Assembly: GCF_003987395.1 (NCBI RefSeq)
Contig: NZ_PIPT01000002.1
Span: 1 to 64,000 of the forward strand
Direction of reading: 5' to 3'
DNA from: Pseudidiomarina aquimaris
Lineage (GTDB): Bacteria > Pseudomonadota > Gammaproteobacteria > Enterobacterales > Alteromonadaceae
Length of the DNA stretch: 64,000 nucleotides
Under the pieces are notes generated by a model. The model was not told the DNA's origin, made no database searches, and saw nothing but the letters and a program-made list of their open reading frames with translations. Positions 15,485 through 25,067 of the stretch are shown in pieces. The first letter of the stretch is position 1, and each line of letters begins with the position of its first letter. Both the position numbers and the translations under genes were made by a program.

Positions 15485-17758
15485 CTAACCGCCAGCTCGG
15501 ACAAAGCCGCCTAGTCCGGCTTCTTCTAAGGTCATTGTCACGATTTGACGAACTTCTTGGGCTGAGCGCGCCTGCAGTGCGCGCTCCAACATCGTCGTTA
15601 GATCTGCCGCCTTGATGTGACGAATTATCCAACGAATTCTATCAATATTGTAGCTGTTCATGCTCAGGGTGCGATAGCCCATTGCAATCAACAATAGCGC
15701 ACCGCCTGGCTCACCTGCTAGCTCACCACACACCGAAACGGGCTTATCTAACTCATTGGCGCGCTCGATAATTTGCTTCAATGCGTGCAAGACCGCTGGA
15801 TGAAAGGCATCGTACAAACTTGCGACACGCTGGTTATTGCGATCCACGGCCAACAAATATTGCGTCAGGTCATTGGTACCGACCGAGAAGAAGTCTACTT
15901 TATCAACAATGGTGTGCAGGTGATACACCATCGCCGGCACCTCGATCATGACGCCTAGCTTCGGTGGCACCAGCTGCTGGCGATCATGGCCATTCGATTC
16001 TTCACTGACTTCATGGTAGGCCTGTTTAACCATGCGAGCGGCGTCATCGACTTCTTCCGCACTGGTGATCATCGGTAGCAAAATGTGTAGATTGTTGCGC
16101 CCTACTGCGGCTCGCATCATGGCGCGGATTTGCACCAAGAAAATCTCGGGATGGTCGAGCGTCATGCGGATCCCACGCCAGCCTAAAAACGGATTCTCTT
16201 CGTCCATTGGTAAATAAGGCAAGGGCTTGTCGCCACCGACATCGAGGGTACGCATGACCACGGTACCGGCTTTAAATTGCTCTAATACCTGACTGTAAAG
16301 TTCCACCTGCTCGTCTTCGGTCGGCAACCGCTCGTGCATCATGAACGGGATTTCAGTGCGATACAGCCCAACACTAGCGATATCCAACTCTTTCAACCAA
16401 TCACGTTCGGTATTCAGGCCAACATTGAGCTGCAAAGTAACACGCTCACCGTCCTCGGTTTCTACCGGCTTACCACGCGCTTGCTCAACTTTTTGCCGCA
16501 GTTCGAGCTCTTCTTCAGCTAATTGCCGGTACTCATTTTCGACTTGCAGCGGTGGATTGATAAACAAATCACCATTGTAGCCGTCGACGATCAGCGTCTC
16601 GCCATCGAGTTCGTTCAATTCGATATCATCGGCACCCAACACCGCGGGTATGCCCATGCTGCGGGCCATAATCGCAGCATGCGAATTACCTGAGCCGCGC
16701 ACGGAGACAATGCCTAAAATTTCGGTATGCGGCAGCTCGGCCAGCATCGTCGCAGTAACCTCGTGCGCTACCAGCACACATTCTGGTGGCGGCTCATGCT
16801 GCTGACGGGCACGTTCTTTTAAATGCGAAAGAATACGCTGACCGAGGTCACGTACATCACTGGCTCGCTCTCGTATGTATTCGTCGTCAAGATTTTCAAA
16901 TTGGTTGACGAGATCTTCGACCACCAGTTTCAATGCAGTTTGCGCACGCCAACCATCATTGATGGTCTGCTCCACTTGTTGGCCCAAACTGGTCGAGTCG
17001 AGCATGGCATGATAGACCTCAAATATCGCCAAAGTTTCGTCGGCCACTTGGCCTTTCATACTCTCGCTTAGGTCATTTAATTCTTGCCGCGTGCGTGCTA
17101 CTGCCGAACGAAAACGCCGAACTTCGTGCTCGGGCATGTCGGTCTTTTTCGGCGTTACTTCGCTCAGTCGAGCGCGCGGCTTCACCACATAGGCAGGCCC
17201 AATGGCTACCCCTGGCGCAGCCGCCAGTCCTTTAATGGTTTGTAGCCAAGGAGATTGCTTCGCCGTACGCAAAAAACCTTTCGCTTCTGCATGGGCAATG
17301 ACCACCGCAAGCTGCGCGGCCAACGTCACCACAAAGGCTTCTTCGTCACGGGTAAACGCACGGTCATGCTCTTGTTGCACCGCCAACACGCCCAGCACTC
17401 GACGGCGATGGATCACCGGCGCCGCCAACATGGCGTTATAACGCTCTTCGTCGACCTCTTCGAGGCGTAAAAACTTAGGGTGCTCGCCGGCGTTGGCGAT
17501 GTTCAGAGGCTCTTCACGCTGGGCGGCAAGAGATATCACACCTTCGCCAAAGGGCACATGAATGGGTTGGTCGGAGTTAACTTGTAAGCCATCGGTCGCG
17601 GCTAAATAAAACTGTTGCTGTTCGTGGTCAGCAAGATAAACAGTACAGGAGTCGGTGTGCAACGCTTCTTTCACTTGTCGCACCATGGTTTGCAGCGCCA
17701 GCTCAAAATCTGGCGCCTGATTCACAGCCTCGACAATGCGTTGCAACACTCGCAGCAT
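15485..17758 (-). CDS. ptsP: Phosphoenolpyruvate-protein phosphotransferase PtsP (EI-Ntr)
   Basis: A 757-residue enzyme I of the nitrogen PTS, which takes phosphate from PEP and passes it to NPr and EIIA-Ntr for regulation rather than sugar uptake. Order: GAF sensor domain (about 1-165, with DSCTVYLADHEQQQFYLAAT); EI N-terminal domain from APGVAIGPAYV near 180; the phosphohistidine site GSGNSHAAIMARSMGIPAV near 356-374; the PEP-binding TIM barrel with VGTNDLTQYLLAVDRNN and the catalytic Cys in SVCGELAGEPGGALLL near 690. It begins one base after the rppH stop (TAG-T-ATG), so the two are coupled. Confidence 0.95.
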   Translation of the reverse strand: MLRVLQRIVEAVNQAPDFELALQTMVRQVKEALHTDSCTVYLADHEQQQFYLAATDGLQVNSDQPIHVPFGEGVISLAAQREEPLNIANAGEHPKFLRLEEVDEERYNAMLAAPVIHRRRVLGVLAVQQEHDRAFTRDEEAFVVTLAAQLAVVIAHAEAKGFLRTAKQSPWLQTIKGLAAAPGVAIGPAYVVKPRARLSEVTPKKTDMPEHEVRRFRSAVARTRQELNDLSESMKGQVADETLAIFEVYHAMLDSTSLGQQVEQTINDGWRAQTALKLVVEDLVNQFENLDDEYIRERASDVRDLGQRILSHLKERARQQHEPPPECVLVAHEVTATMLAELPHTEILGIVSVRGSGNSHAAIMARSMGIPAVLGADDIELNELDGETLIVDGYNGDLFINPPLQVENEYRQLAEEELELRQKVEQARGKPVETEDGERVTLQLNVGLNTERDWLKELDIASVGLYRTEIPFMMHERLPTEDEQVELYSQVLEQFKAGTVVMRTLDVGGDKPLPYLPMDEENPFLGWRGIRMTLDHPEIFLVQIRAMMRAAVGRNNLHILLPMITSAEEVDDAARMVKQAYHEVSEESNGHDRQQLVPPKLGVMIEVPAMVYHLHTIVDKVDFFSVGTNDLTQYLLAVDRNNQRVASLYDAFHPAVLHALKQIIERANELDKPVSVCGELAGEPGGALLLIAMGYRTLSMNSYNIDRIRWIIRHIKAADLTTMLERALQARSAQEVRQIVTMTLEEAGLGGFVRAGG

Positions 17759-17759
17759 A

Positions 17760-18293
17760 CTAGCGTTTCCGTCTTGGTCCGCGCTGCTTACGTCCGCCTG
17801 ATTTGCTTTGGGGTTGCGGTGTCGGCATGACTATCGGCGCAAACTCTTTCATTACGCGCCGATAAACATCCTTTTTAAACGACACGACTTGTCGCACCGG
17901 ATACCAATAACTAACCCATCGCCAGTTATCAAACTCCGGATGCGAGGAGCAGTGGACGTCAACGTCCTGCTCTTGACACTTTAAGCGCAGCAAAAACCAT
18001 TTCTGTTTTTGGCCAATACAAGTGGGTCGCTGTTCGCGTCGAATGAGACGTTTCGGCAAGCGGTAGCGAAACCAGTTACGACTGGTATACACAATTTCCA
18101 CTTGTTCGGGTTTTAACCCTACCTCTTCGTACAGTTCCCGATACATGGCTTGCTCTGGCGTCTCGCCATCGTCAATGCCTCCTTGTGGAAACTGCCAACT
18201 ATGTTGCCCAAACCGACGCGCCCAAAACACTTGTCCCTGCTCATTACAGATAATGATTCCAACGTTTGCGCGGAATCCTTCTGCGTCTATCAC
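17760..18293 (-). CDS. rppH: RNA pyrophosphohydrolase (Nudix)
   Basis: A 177-residue Nudix enzyme that removes pyrophosphate from the 5' end of transcripts and starts mRNA decay. The Nudix box runs from [17 protein letters not shown] into YEEVGL (about residues 37-60). The start is a GTG at 18293, preceded by GAGGA, giving [15 protein letters not shown] as in other RppH proteins; the frame stays open 30 codons further but that part matches nothing. The C-terminus is very basic ([12 protein letters not shown]). Divergent from mutH, 89 bases apart, the usual gammaproteobacterial neighbour. Confidence 0.93.
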   Translation of the reverse strand: MIDAEGFRANVGIIICNEQGQVFWARRFGQHSWQFPQGGIDDGETPEQAMYRELYEEVGLKPEQVEIVYTSRNWFRYRLPKRLIRREQRPTCIGQKQKWFLLRLKCQEQDVDVHCSSHPEFDNWRWVSYWYPVRQVVSFKKDVYRRVMKEFAPIVMPTPQPQSKSGGRKQRGPRRKR

Positions 18294-18382
18294 GCGGGCA
18301 TCCTCTAAAATTCGACTTCTGGCATTGATTTTTCCATAATCGGGCCCTGAAAGAAAGTGCCATACCACGAATAAGAGGCCCA

Positions 18383-19039
18383 ATGAGCGACTTACGCACC
18401 TTATTTAACGCCGCCAGCGACTTAGCTGGCTTGAGTTTTGCCGACTTGGCAGCACGTCATAAGATGACCGTGCCAGCTGATCTTCGCCGCCACAAAGGTT
18501 GGGTGGGGCAACTCCTCGAAACCGCATTGGGCGCGAGCGCTGGCTCGCAGGCACTGCAAGACTTTCCTGAGCTCGGTGTTGAATTGAAAACAATTCCGCT
18601 TGATGCCAATGGCAAGCCCCTCGAGACGACCTTCGTCTGCACAACCCCACTTATCGATATCGCCGGAGTGAACTGGGAAGCCAGCAACGTACGTAACAAA
18701 CTACAATGTGTCTTATGGATACCGATTGACGGTCGTCGCGAAATCCCGCTGGCCGAGCGTTCGGTGGGTACTGCTTTTTTGTGGCAACCTTCGCTCGAGG
18801 AAGAAGCGCAATTGCGCCACGACTGGCAAGAACACATGGACAAGATCGCCATGGGGGAAGTCGAGAGCATCACCGCTCATCAGGGGGAGGTGTTGCAATT
18901 ACGGCCCAAGGCTGCGAATAGCAGAGTGCTGACGGATGCGATAGGTCCGAACGGTCAGATGATTCAGACATTGCCGCGGGGCTTCTATTTAAAGACGTCG
19001 TTCACCGGTGCTATTATCCGCAAAACGTTCAACCTCTGA
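18383..19039 (+). CDS. mutH: DNA mismatch repair endonuclease MutH
   Basis: A 218-residue endonuclease that nicks the unmethylated strand at hemimethylated GATC after activation by MutL. The Asp-Glu-x-Lys site is seen as [12 protein letters not shown] near residues 60-70, with [14 protein letters not shown] before it. Family length. MutH implies Dam methylation in this organism. It is followed five bases later by a heptamer palindrome instead of a conventional terminator. Confidence 0.95.
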   Translation: MSDLRTLFNAASDLAGLSFADLAARHKMTVPADLRRHKGWVGQLLETALGASAGSQALQDFPELGVELKTIPLDANGKPLETTFVCTTPLIDIAGVNWEASNVRNKLQCVLWIPIDGRREIPLAERSVGTAFLWQPSLEEEAQLRHDWQEHMDKIAMGEVESITAHQGEVLQLRPKAANSRVLTDAIGPNGQMIQTLPRGFYLKTSFTGAIIRKTFNL

Positions 19040-19044
19040 AAAAA

Positions 19045-19140
19045 CGTTGTTTGATATTCGCTATTTGCTGTTTGTTTAAACCAAAAACATTAAACATGCG
19101 ACGCTTTAAACGAACAACGAACAGCGAATATCAAACAACG
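19045..19140. repeat. Heptamer palindrome element (mutH / DUF2982 gap)
   Basis: 36-bp left arm (19045-19080) and 36-bp right arm (19105-19140). The outer 18 bases, CGTTGTTTGATATTCGCT, pair perfectly with the right arm; the inner parts have diverged but both keep TTTAAAC next to the loop. It fills almost the whole gap. Confidence 0.9.
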
Positions 19141-19154
19141 CTCTTAAGGCTTTT

Positions 19155-19847
19155 ATGAGTGAAATCCAGGTACAACCGGCGGCGCGCAAAGATGCCATCA
19201 GCTTCTGCATCGCAGGCGTAGCTATTTTCGCCGTCACTATGTTTCTTTATTTGGCGGGCTTTGCGCTGCCGAAAGCGGCGTGGGCGCTGCTTTATATCGC
19301 CAGCGCTGCGGTGTTTTTGCTGGGCATCGCTAAAATCGTTGAGCCACCCGTCAGTCTGATGATCACACCGCTGGTGATCCGTTATGAACACCGCCGCGGC
19401 AGCTGGGAGTTGAGCTGGGACAATTTACTTCGCTTCGATGTGCCTCGGACGCACCGCGGGATGGAGCTTGAGGAGTTGCCCTATATCGGCTTTCGCGTGC
19501 ATGACATGGAGCCAGTGCTCGACAGTATCTCGCCACGCCTAGCAGTTTATTTGGTTAGTGAACAACGCCATTTACTGGCTGCTGCGCTACTGCGCGAGAA
19601 GCCAGAGCTCAACGATTACACGCCCTATTACGATATCCCGAATAGCTACAAAGCACCGAGCGGTAAGATGTACCGCGGGGTACAAGCTTTGTTTGCGGTA
19701 CGCTGTGAGCAACTGCGTGAACTACTCGGTTATGATTTATATGTCCCCGCCAGCGCACTAGACCGGCCACTGGATGAATTTTGTCAGTGGATGCAGCAGG
19801 TTAAGCAACAACGTCCGCAGTCGGAAAGTAACAACCTCGAGCGCTGA
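19155..19847 (+). CDS. DUF2982 family membrane protein
   Basis: A 230-residue protein with two adjacent N-terminal membrane segments (FCIAGVAIFAVTMFLYLAGF and WALLYIASAAVFLLGIAKIV) and a soluble cytoplasmic domain. It resembles the DUF2982 proteins found next to mutH in Alteromonadales; function is unknown. The domain has several aromatic and acidic motifs (GSWELSWDNLLRFDVPR, LPYIGFRVHDMEP). Ribosome-binding site is weak. The stop codon lies inside an inverted repeat. Confidence 0.65.
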   Translation: MSEIQVQPAARKDAISFCIAGVAIFAVTMFLYLAGFALPKAAWALLYIASAAVFLLGIAKIVEPPVSLMITPLVIRYEHRRGSWELSWDNLLRFDVPRTHRGMELEELPYIGFRVHDMEPVLDSISPRLAVYLVSEQRHLLAAALLREKPELNDYTPYYDIPNSYKAPSGKMYRGVQALFAVRCEQLRELLGYDLYVPASALDRPLDEFCQWMQQVKQQRPQSESNNLER

Positions 19848-19866
19848 AGCTTGCTGTTTCAGCGCT
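19840..19866. promoter_or_regulatory. 9-bp inverted repeat over the DUF2982 stop codon
   Basis: AGCGCTGAA (19840-19848) and TTCAGCGCT (19858-19866) pair perfectly around a nine-base loop. No T tract follows, so it is either a weak transcription barrier or an mRNA 3'-end stabiliser; it could also serve the rimB leader 55 bases on. Confidence 0.4.
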
Positions 19867-19921
19867 GCGCCTATATTCTTTGCACATATTTATTTCTTTT
19901 TCGCTTGGAGTGAAATAGCGC

Positions 19922-20344
19922 ATGCAAACATTGGGTTGGCGCGAATGGGGAGCTCTCCCCGAACTCGGCATTAATGCCATTAAAATGAAAGTCGACACTG
20001 GCGCACGCACCTCGTGCTTGCACGCTTTTAAGCTTGAACCATTCAACAAAGATGGCGAAGACTGGTTGCGCATTTGGGTGCATCCAGAGCAAAACTCTGA
20101 CCGTGAGCATGTCTGCGAAGCGAAAATTTATGACCAACGTGAAGTCACCGATTCTGGTGGTCACACTGAGCTGCGTTATGTCATTAAAACAAAGCTAACG
20201 ATTGGCGACTTTGCTGACGCCGTCGAACTTACGTTAACCAACCGTGACAGTATGAAGTTTCGCATGTTGCTTGGCCGTCAAGCCATGCGCGGTGAGTTTT
20301 TAGTAGATCCTGACGCATCCTACCTACAAGGAGTTCTCTCATGA
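19922..20344 (+). CDS. rimB: RimK-associated retropepsin-like protease (RimB, PF05618 type)
   Basis: A 140-residue protein of the former 'ATP-dependent zinc protease' family, now viewed as a retropepsin-fold aspartic protease. [12 protein letters not shown] near residue 24 contains the D-T-G-A active-site motif, and RMLLGRQAM near 118 is the second conserved strand. Family members act with RimK, trimming the poly-glutamate tails RimK adds to ribosomal protein S6; that role is known from Pseudomonas and is inferred here from context. Its stop overlaps the rimK ATG (ATGA). Confidence 0.85.
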   Translation: MQTLGWREWGALPELGINAIKMKVDTGARTSCLHAFKLEPFNKDGEDWLRIWVHPEQNSDREHVCEAKIYDQREVTDSGGHTELRYVIKTKLTIGDFADAVELTLTNRDSMKFRMLLGRQAMRGEFLVDPDASYLQGVLS

Positions 20345-21246
20345 GGATTGCGATTCTTTCGCGCAATGCCAAGCTTTACTCTACCCGCCGTTTGGTCGAA
20401 GCCTGTGAGTCGCGCGGCCACACAGTTGATGTGCTCGACCCGCTACGTTGTTACATGAATATCAACGCACGCGAGTCTTCCATGCACATGAAAGGCCGGA
20501 TTTTACCCCAATACGATGCCGTCATTCCGCGTATTGGTGCATCCATTACCTTCTTCGGTACGGCGGTGTTACGTCAATTCGAAATGATGGGCACCTACCC
20601 ACTCAATGAGTCAGTCGCGATTTCACGTAGCCGCGACAAATTGCGTTCGCTGCAATTGCTGAGTCGTAAAGGTATTGGTCTGCCTATCACTGGCTTTGCT
20701 AGCCAACCGCAGGATGTTCCTGATTTGATTGATATGGTCGGTGGCGCGCCACTGGTCATAAAATTGCTCGAAGGAACCCAGGGCATTGGCGTTGTACTCG
20801 CTGAAACTCGCCAAGCGGCGGAAAGCGTGATCGAGGCCTTCATGGGGCTCAAGTCGCACATCATGGTGCAGGAATACATTAAAGAAGCAGGCGGTGCCGA
20901 TATTCGCTGCTTAGTCATCGGCGACAAAGTCATTGCCGCCATGAAACGCCAAGCGAAAGCCGGCGAATTCCGCTCTAATCTACACCGCGGTGGCTCTGCG
21001 AGCTTAGTTAAACTTACTCCGGCGGAGCGAGCAACTGCGGTCAAAGCAGCCAAAACCATGGGACTGAATGTGGCCGGGGTGGATATCTTGCGCTCGAATC
21101 ACGGCCCTCTCGTGATGGAAGTCAACTCATCACCGGGTCTTGAAGGCATTGAAGCCGCTACCGAGAAAGATGTGGCGAGCCAAATTGTCAGCTTTATCGA
21201 AAAAACTGCAAAAGCGCATAAAACACGCACAAAAGGGAAAGGTTAA
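20341..21246 (+). CDS. rimK: Ribosomal protein S6--L-glutamate ligase
   Basis: A 301-residue ATP-grasp ligase that adds glutamates to the C-terminus of ribosomal protein S6. The N-terminal part ([20 protein letters not shown]) is the RimK-specific domain; the ATP-grasp core has [18 protein letters not shown] near 140, [20 protein letters not shown] near 176 and the metal-binding [17 protein letters not shown] near 255. All nucleotide and Mg residues of the fold are in place. Second gene of the rimB-rimK-aspartoacylase-rsmC run. Confidence 0.95.
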   Translation: MRIAILSRNAKLYSTRRLVEACESRGHTVDVLDPLRCYMNINARESSMHMKGRILPQYDAVIPRIGASITFFGTAVLRQFEMMGTYPLNESVAISRSRDKLRSLQLLSRKGIGLPITGFASQPQDVPDLIDMVGGAPLVIKLLEGTQGIGVVLAETRQAAESVIEAFMGLKSHIMVQEYIKEAGGADIRCLVIGDKVIAAMKRQAKAGEFRSNLHRGGSASLVKLTPAERATAVKAAKTMGLNVAGVDILRSNHGPLVMEVNSSPGLEGIEAATEKDVASQIVSFIEKTAKAHKTRTKGKG

Positions 21247-21249
21247 TAC

Positions 21250-22275
21250 GTGAAAAAACCGGTTGCTTTTAAGCTTGCGGGACAGAAAATCGCGCCAGGC
21301 TCGCGGCATAGTATTAAAATCCCTGCCGCGCGCCTGTATAACGATACCCCGATGGATTTACATGCGGAGGTGTTTCACGGCACGAAGCCGGGTCCGGTAC
21401 TGCTGGTATGCGCGGCGATTCACGGCGATGAACTCAATGGCATTGAAATTTGCCGCCGCTTGATCAGTCAAACCGAGCCACAAGAATTAAGCGGTACCCT
21501 TATCGTGGTGCCGGTAGTGAATGTCTTTGGCTTTATCCAACAATCGCGTTATTTACCCGATCGCCGCGACCTTAATCGCTGCTTTCCTGGGTCAGAGCGC
21601 GGGGCTTTGGGGAGTCGCCTCGCCTTTTTGTTCAATGAAACATTGGTGCAAAATGCAACGCACATTATTGACTTGCACACCGGGGCTATCCATCGCAGCA
21701 ACTTACCGCAGATCCGCGTCGATACTGACAACACCGAAGCGCTCGAGATGGCGCACGCGTTTAACACGCCGGTCATTTTACATTCCAAAGAGCGCGACGG
21801 CTCGCTGCGTTCGGTTTCCTCTGAGCTCGGCATCCCACTGATTTTATACGAGGCTGGCGAAGCCTTACGTTTCGACTATGCAGCAATAAAAGCCGGCGTT
21901 ATCGGCGTACAAAACGTGATGAAGAGCCTGAAAATGCTTAAAGGCCGTCGCACACGGAAAAAAGTAAAGCCGGTGGTCGCGCATCGCAGCGCATGGATCC
22001 GCAACGAACATGATGGTCTGGTGGTCCCGCAAGTCCAGCTTGGACAAACGATTCAGAAGGGCCAAGTTATCGCGCAAACGGTCAACCCCCACGGTGATGA
22101 TATGCACCCACTGCGTAGCCCCTACAATGGCATCGTCATTGGCATCAGTAATATCCCGGTGGCGAATGAAGGCGAAGCCCTGTTTAACGTTGCGCAGTTC
22201 GACGAAGACGTGTTTGAGGAAGCCTCCTCAAGCGTGGATGTGTTTAGCGAAGCCTACGATGGTAAACCGATTTAA
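21250..22275 (+). CDS. Succinylglutamate desuccinylase/aspartoacylase family protein
   Basis: A 341-residue zinc carboxypeptidase-fold amidohydrolase. The metal site shows as AAIHGDELNG near 58 (H, E) and IIDLHTG near 138 (H); RDLNRCFPGS near 106 is the substrate-Arg region. The C-terminal beta-barrel domain ends HPLRSPYNGIVIGISN-type (M-H-P-L-R-S-P). Starts at GTG 21250, three bases after the rimK stop. Its location in the rimBK operon suggests action on glutamyl or N-acyl-glutamate products, but the substrate is not known. Confidence 0.85.
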   Translation: MKKPVAFKLAGQKIAPGSRHSIKIPAARLYNDTPMDLHAEVFHGTKPGPVLLVCAAIHGDELNGIEICRRLISQTEPQELSGTLIVVPVVNVFGFIQQSRYLPDRRDLNRCFPGSERGALGSRLAFLFNETLVQNATHIIDLHTGAIHRSNLPQIRVDTDNTEALEMAHAFNTPVILHSKERDGSLRSVSSELGIPLILYEAGEALRFDYAAIKAGVIGVQNVMKSLKMLKGRRTRKKVKPVVAHRSAWIRNEHDGLVVPQVQLGQTIQKGQVIAQTVNPHGDDMHPLRSPYNGIVIGISNIPVANEGEALFNVAQFDEDVFEEASSSVDVFSEAYDGKPI

Positions 22276-23343
22276 ATGAGTCACTCGAAACCCCTGAGCC
22301 CGCCGTCGCAGTTATTACTCCGCCAAGCCTCGCACATCGACGGCCAGGCACTCTTAGCTGTCAACCCGCCTGATGCCGGCTGTGCTGACGAACTGGCGAT
22401 CGCGAATAGCTGGCATTTACACGCGGGCTGGGCGCAACATTGGCCGACCCGCCACCATTTTGGGGCCTCTGCACCGCAAGGTGAATTCGACGGCGCCATC
22501 CTTTGGTTACCGAAAGAAAAGAAGCTCACTGAATATCTGCTAGCCAGCTTGGCTGCGCTGCTCCCCAGCGGCGCACCGGTCTGGCTGGTAGGCGAGAAAC
22601 GTAGCGGTATCAAGAGTATTCACAAGACAATTGCAGCACCGTGGGGCGCGGTACAAAAAGTGGCCGACGGTAATCACTCTAGCTTGTTAGTGATGCGTTT
22701 GACTGCGCAGCAAGCCGCCATCGACTTGACCGATTTTTTAGTCACCAAAGCCTTGCCACAGCCGCCATTGGAACCACTGCAACTGGCCAGCTATCCCGGC
22801 GTTTTTGCCTACCCCGGCATTGATGCGGGCAGTGCCATGCTACTAGACCACCTGCCCCAGTTTAAAGCGGGTACACTGCTCGATTTTGCCTGTGGCCATG
22901 GCGTGCTCGGCGCCTGGCTGCAACGTCAGCAACCCGACCTCAAGGTTAGCTACCTCGATGTCAGCGCCATGGCACTTGCTGCGTGCGCTAAAACCCTAGA
23001 GTTAAACCAGTTACAAGGCGAACTGATTGCCGCCGACCGACTGTCTGCGGAGCTACCCAGCTACGATATCATCGTCAGCCATCCACCTTTCCACACTGGC
23101 CAAGCCACCGACTACAGCATTGGCCAGCAGTTCCTGCGAAACGCGCGACAGCATTTAAAGCCCAATGGTGAGTTGTGGCTTGTGGCGAATCGCTTTTTAC
23201 CATGGCCTGAGTTGATTGAAGAAAGCTTTGGTCACTGTGAACGCATTGCCCAAGACAACAAGTTTGCGGTTTACTTGGCAACTCATAAAGTCACCGCCAA
23301 CAAAATCACAGGCCGCAAGGCACCACGCCGGAGTCGACGATGA
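22276..23343 (+). CDS. rsmC: 16S rRNA (guanine-1207-N2)-methyltransferase
   Basis: A 355-residue SAM-dependent methyltransferase acting on G1207 of the small subunit. It has the tandem layout of RsmC: a degenerate N-terminal methyltransferase-like half (PDAGCADELAIANSWHLHAG) and a C-terminal catalytic half with LLDFACGHGVLGAWL near 203 (SAM loop) and IVSHPPFHTG near 253, the N/S-x-P-P-F motif of base N-methyltransferases. ATG follows the previous stop directly (TAAATG). Its stop overlaps the kinase start. Confidence 0.88.
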   Translation: MSHSKPLSPPSQLLLRQASHIDGQALLAVNPPDAGCADELAIANSWHLHAGWAQHWPTRHHFGASAPQGEFDGAILWLPKEKKLTEYLLASLAALLPSGAPVWLVGEKRSGIKSIHKTIAAPWGAVQKVADGNHSSLLVMRLTAQQAAIDLTDFLVTKALPQPPLEPLQLASYPGVFAYPGIDAGSAMLLDHLPQFKAGTLLDFACGHGVLGAWLQRQQPDLKVSYLDVSAMALAACAKTLELNQLQGELIAADRLSAELPSYDIIVSHPPFHTGQATDYSIGQQFLRNARQHLKPNGELWLVANRFLPWPELIEESFGHCERIAQDNKFAVYLATHKVTANKITGRKAPRRSRR

Positions 23344-24950
23344 TCACCAGTGGCTCGATTCGGCAAAGCATCACCTGGCTGGTTGTCAGCATCAGTACGT
23401 TGGTCAGTGCCTTCGCGCTACTCGCGCTGAGCTTACTGCACGTAAACGAAGTCGCCAATGCGAGTGAGCGCCGTGCGCAAGACATCGCCCAAGTGATTGC
23501 CGATGTGAGTAGTCGCTACCTGCTATTTGAGGATGCTGAAGGACTCACCTCGTATTTGCGGTTTTTCCGCTCTAGCTCCGTGGTGCAGCACATTCATATC
23601 TATCAACGGCCAAGTATCGAGAACGATCAGGAGTTACGCTACTTCACCAGTTACAATCGCGAGGGACTTGCGCCGATTCCCGTGCGCAGCGCTGAGCGAA
23701 TTCGCAACTTCAATGTGGTGACCAAAGAAAACTATATCGAGGTGACGGCTCCTATTGATATTGATACTGAGCGTTTAGGTACGGTCTACATTCGTATTAG
23801 TCGCGAATTTGCGCAGCAAACGGCGTGGCGCACTTTCGCGACTTCGAGTGCGGCGCTGATTGTGGTCGCCCTATTAGCTTGGCTGTTTAGCCTCAGAGCT
23901 CGTTCAACGTTACTCCGCCCTATCGAGCAAGCGGTCGGCACCATTCAGCGCATCAGCCGCAACCGTGACTATTCAATACGTCTTCCCGAGTCGGGTCTGA
24001 TTGAACTGCAGCAACTCAGTCTGTCGTTCAATACGCTTTTAGCGCGCGTCGAGCAACACCTCGAGCGTCAGCAACAAGCGGAGCGCCATGCTAATGATCT
24101 GAACGCGGAACTTGAACGACAAGTGCAGCAACGTACCAACGCCTTGCGTGACTCGAATCAAGAGTTAATGGAAACGCTCGAAAAACTACACCAGTTCCAA
24201 AAACAGTTGATTGAGAATCAAAAGATGCAGTCACTCGGTGACCTGATTGCAGGTGTTGCCCATGAAATTAATACCCCAGTTGGCTTAGTGATCACCTCGA
24301 CGTCGATCTTGCAAGACAAACTCGAATTGATGCAGCAAAAGTTTGCCAGCAATACCATCACTCGCGAAGACTTTGAGCGCTTCATGGAAGCCAGTGATGA
24401 CAACCTAAGTTTGATTCGCCGCAATATCGAGCGCACGGCAGACCTCATTAATCAGTTCCGCCAACTCGCTATGGATCAGTTTGTGGAAGAGACGCAAACC
24501 ACGCCAGCACTTGAACTCTTGCAAACAGTTCTGCATGCGGCACGTCAACGATTCCCTAAGCTCAATGACCTTGATATTACCCTCGATTGTCCTGCAAACT
24601 TACAAATAACAACGCGGGTCGGCCCCCTCCAACATGTGCTGAAGCAACTGTTTGAAAACTCGGCATTACACGGTTTTGCCGAACGCGAAAGTGGGCAAAT
24701 CGAAGTGCAAGTCGAACGCATCGACGGCAGTCACGTACAGATTCGCTATCGCGACAATGGGCATGGTATTCCAGACTCGGTTGGCCGACGCGCCTTTGAC
24801 CCGTTTGTCACGAGTCGACGCCGACAGGGCTCCACTGGATTGGGGCTGCATTTGGTTTATAACCTTGTCACGCGGGCGTTAGAGGGCACTATCGAAGTGC
24901 AATCACAAGCTGGGCAATACACCGAATTTATGATTACTATTAAAGCGTAA
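23340..24950 (+). CDS. Membrane sensor histidine kinase (HAMP type, no receiver domain)
   Basis: A 536-residue inner-membrane kinase. Two membrane segments (about 11-33 and 170-186) enclose a 135-residue periplasmic sensor; a HAMP region (about 186-240, LRPIEQAVGTIQRISRNRD) is followed by a coiled coil to 295. The H-box GVAHEINTPVGL holds His308; the ATP-binding part has FENSALHG, DNGHGIPD and GSTGLGLHLVYNL. No receiver or HPt domain is attached. It lies before arcA, but a good arcA promoter in the 117-base gap argues that the two are expressed separately. Signal and partner unknown. Confidence 0.88.
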   Translation: MITSGSIRQSITWLVVSISTLVSAFALLALSLLHVNEVANASERRAQDIAQVIADVSSRYLLFEDAEGLTSYLRFFRSSSVVQHIHIYQRPSIENDQELRYFTSYNREGLAPIPVRSAERIRNFNVVTKENYIEVTAPIDIDTERLGTVYIRISREFAQQTAWRTFATSSAALIVVALLAWLFSLRARSTLLRPIEQAVGTIQRISRNRDYSIRLPESGLIELQQLSLSFNTLLARVEQHLERQQQAERHANDLNAELERQVQQRTNALRDSNQELMETLEKLHQFQKQLIENQKMQSLGDLIAGVAHEINTPVGLVITSTSILQDKLELMQQKFASNTITREDFERFMEASDDNLSLIRRNIERTADLINQFRQLAMDQFVEETQTTPALELLQTVLHAARQRFPKLNDLDITLDCPANLQITTRVGPLQHVLKQLFENSALHGFAERESGQIEVQVERIDGSHVQIRYRDNGHGIPDSVGRRAFDPFVTSRRRQGSTGLGLHLVYNLVTRALEGTIEVQSQAGQYTEFMITIKA

Positions 24951-24971
24951 TGTAAAAACTTGTGCAGAAGC

Positions 24972-25000
24972 TTGCAGTAAATATACGCACTTATTAGAAT
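24972..25000 (+). promoter_or_regulatory. Sigma-70 type promoter for arcA
   Basis: TTGCAG (24972-24977) and TAGAAT (24995-25000) are spaced by exactly 17 bases. Transcription would start near 25007, leaving a leader of about 60 bases. Confidence 0.5.
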
Positions 25001-25017
25001 CTCGTGCTACACTTCAC

Positions 25018-25044
25018 GGTGTACACCATATTTCAACATATGTT
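25018..25044. promoter_or_regulatory. Two palindromes in the arcA leader
   Basis: GGTGTACACC (25018-25027) and AACATATGTT (25035-25044) are perfect 10-bp palindromes just downstream of the likely start of transcription. They could be a repressor operator or leader hairpins; the following TGTTAAC resembles an ArcA-box half (GTTA) but this is weak. Confidence 0.3.
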
Positions 25045-25067
25045 AACGACGAACGGATCAACCCATT

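Noticed and set aside
17760-18383. RppH starting at 18383
   Set aside because: The GTG at 18293 has a good ribosome site and gives the conserved RppH N-terminus; the longer frame would also overlap the mutH start region.
19155-19847. Whether DUF2982 could be part of the mutH repair system
   Set aside because: Only neighbourhood supports it; the protein is a membrane protein with no nuclease or MutL-like feature, so no functional link is claimed.
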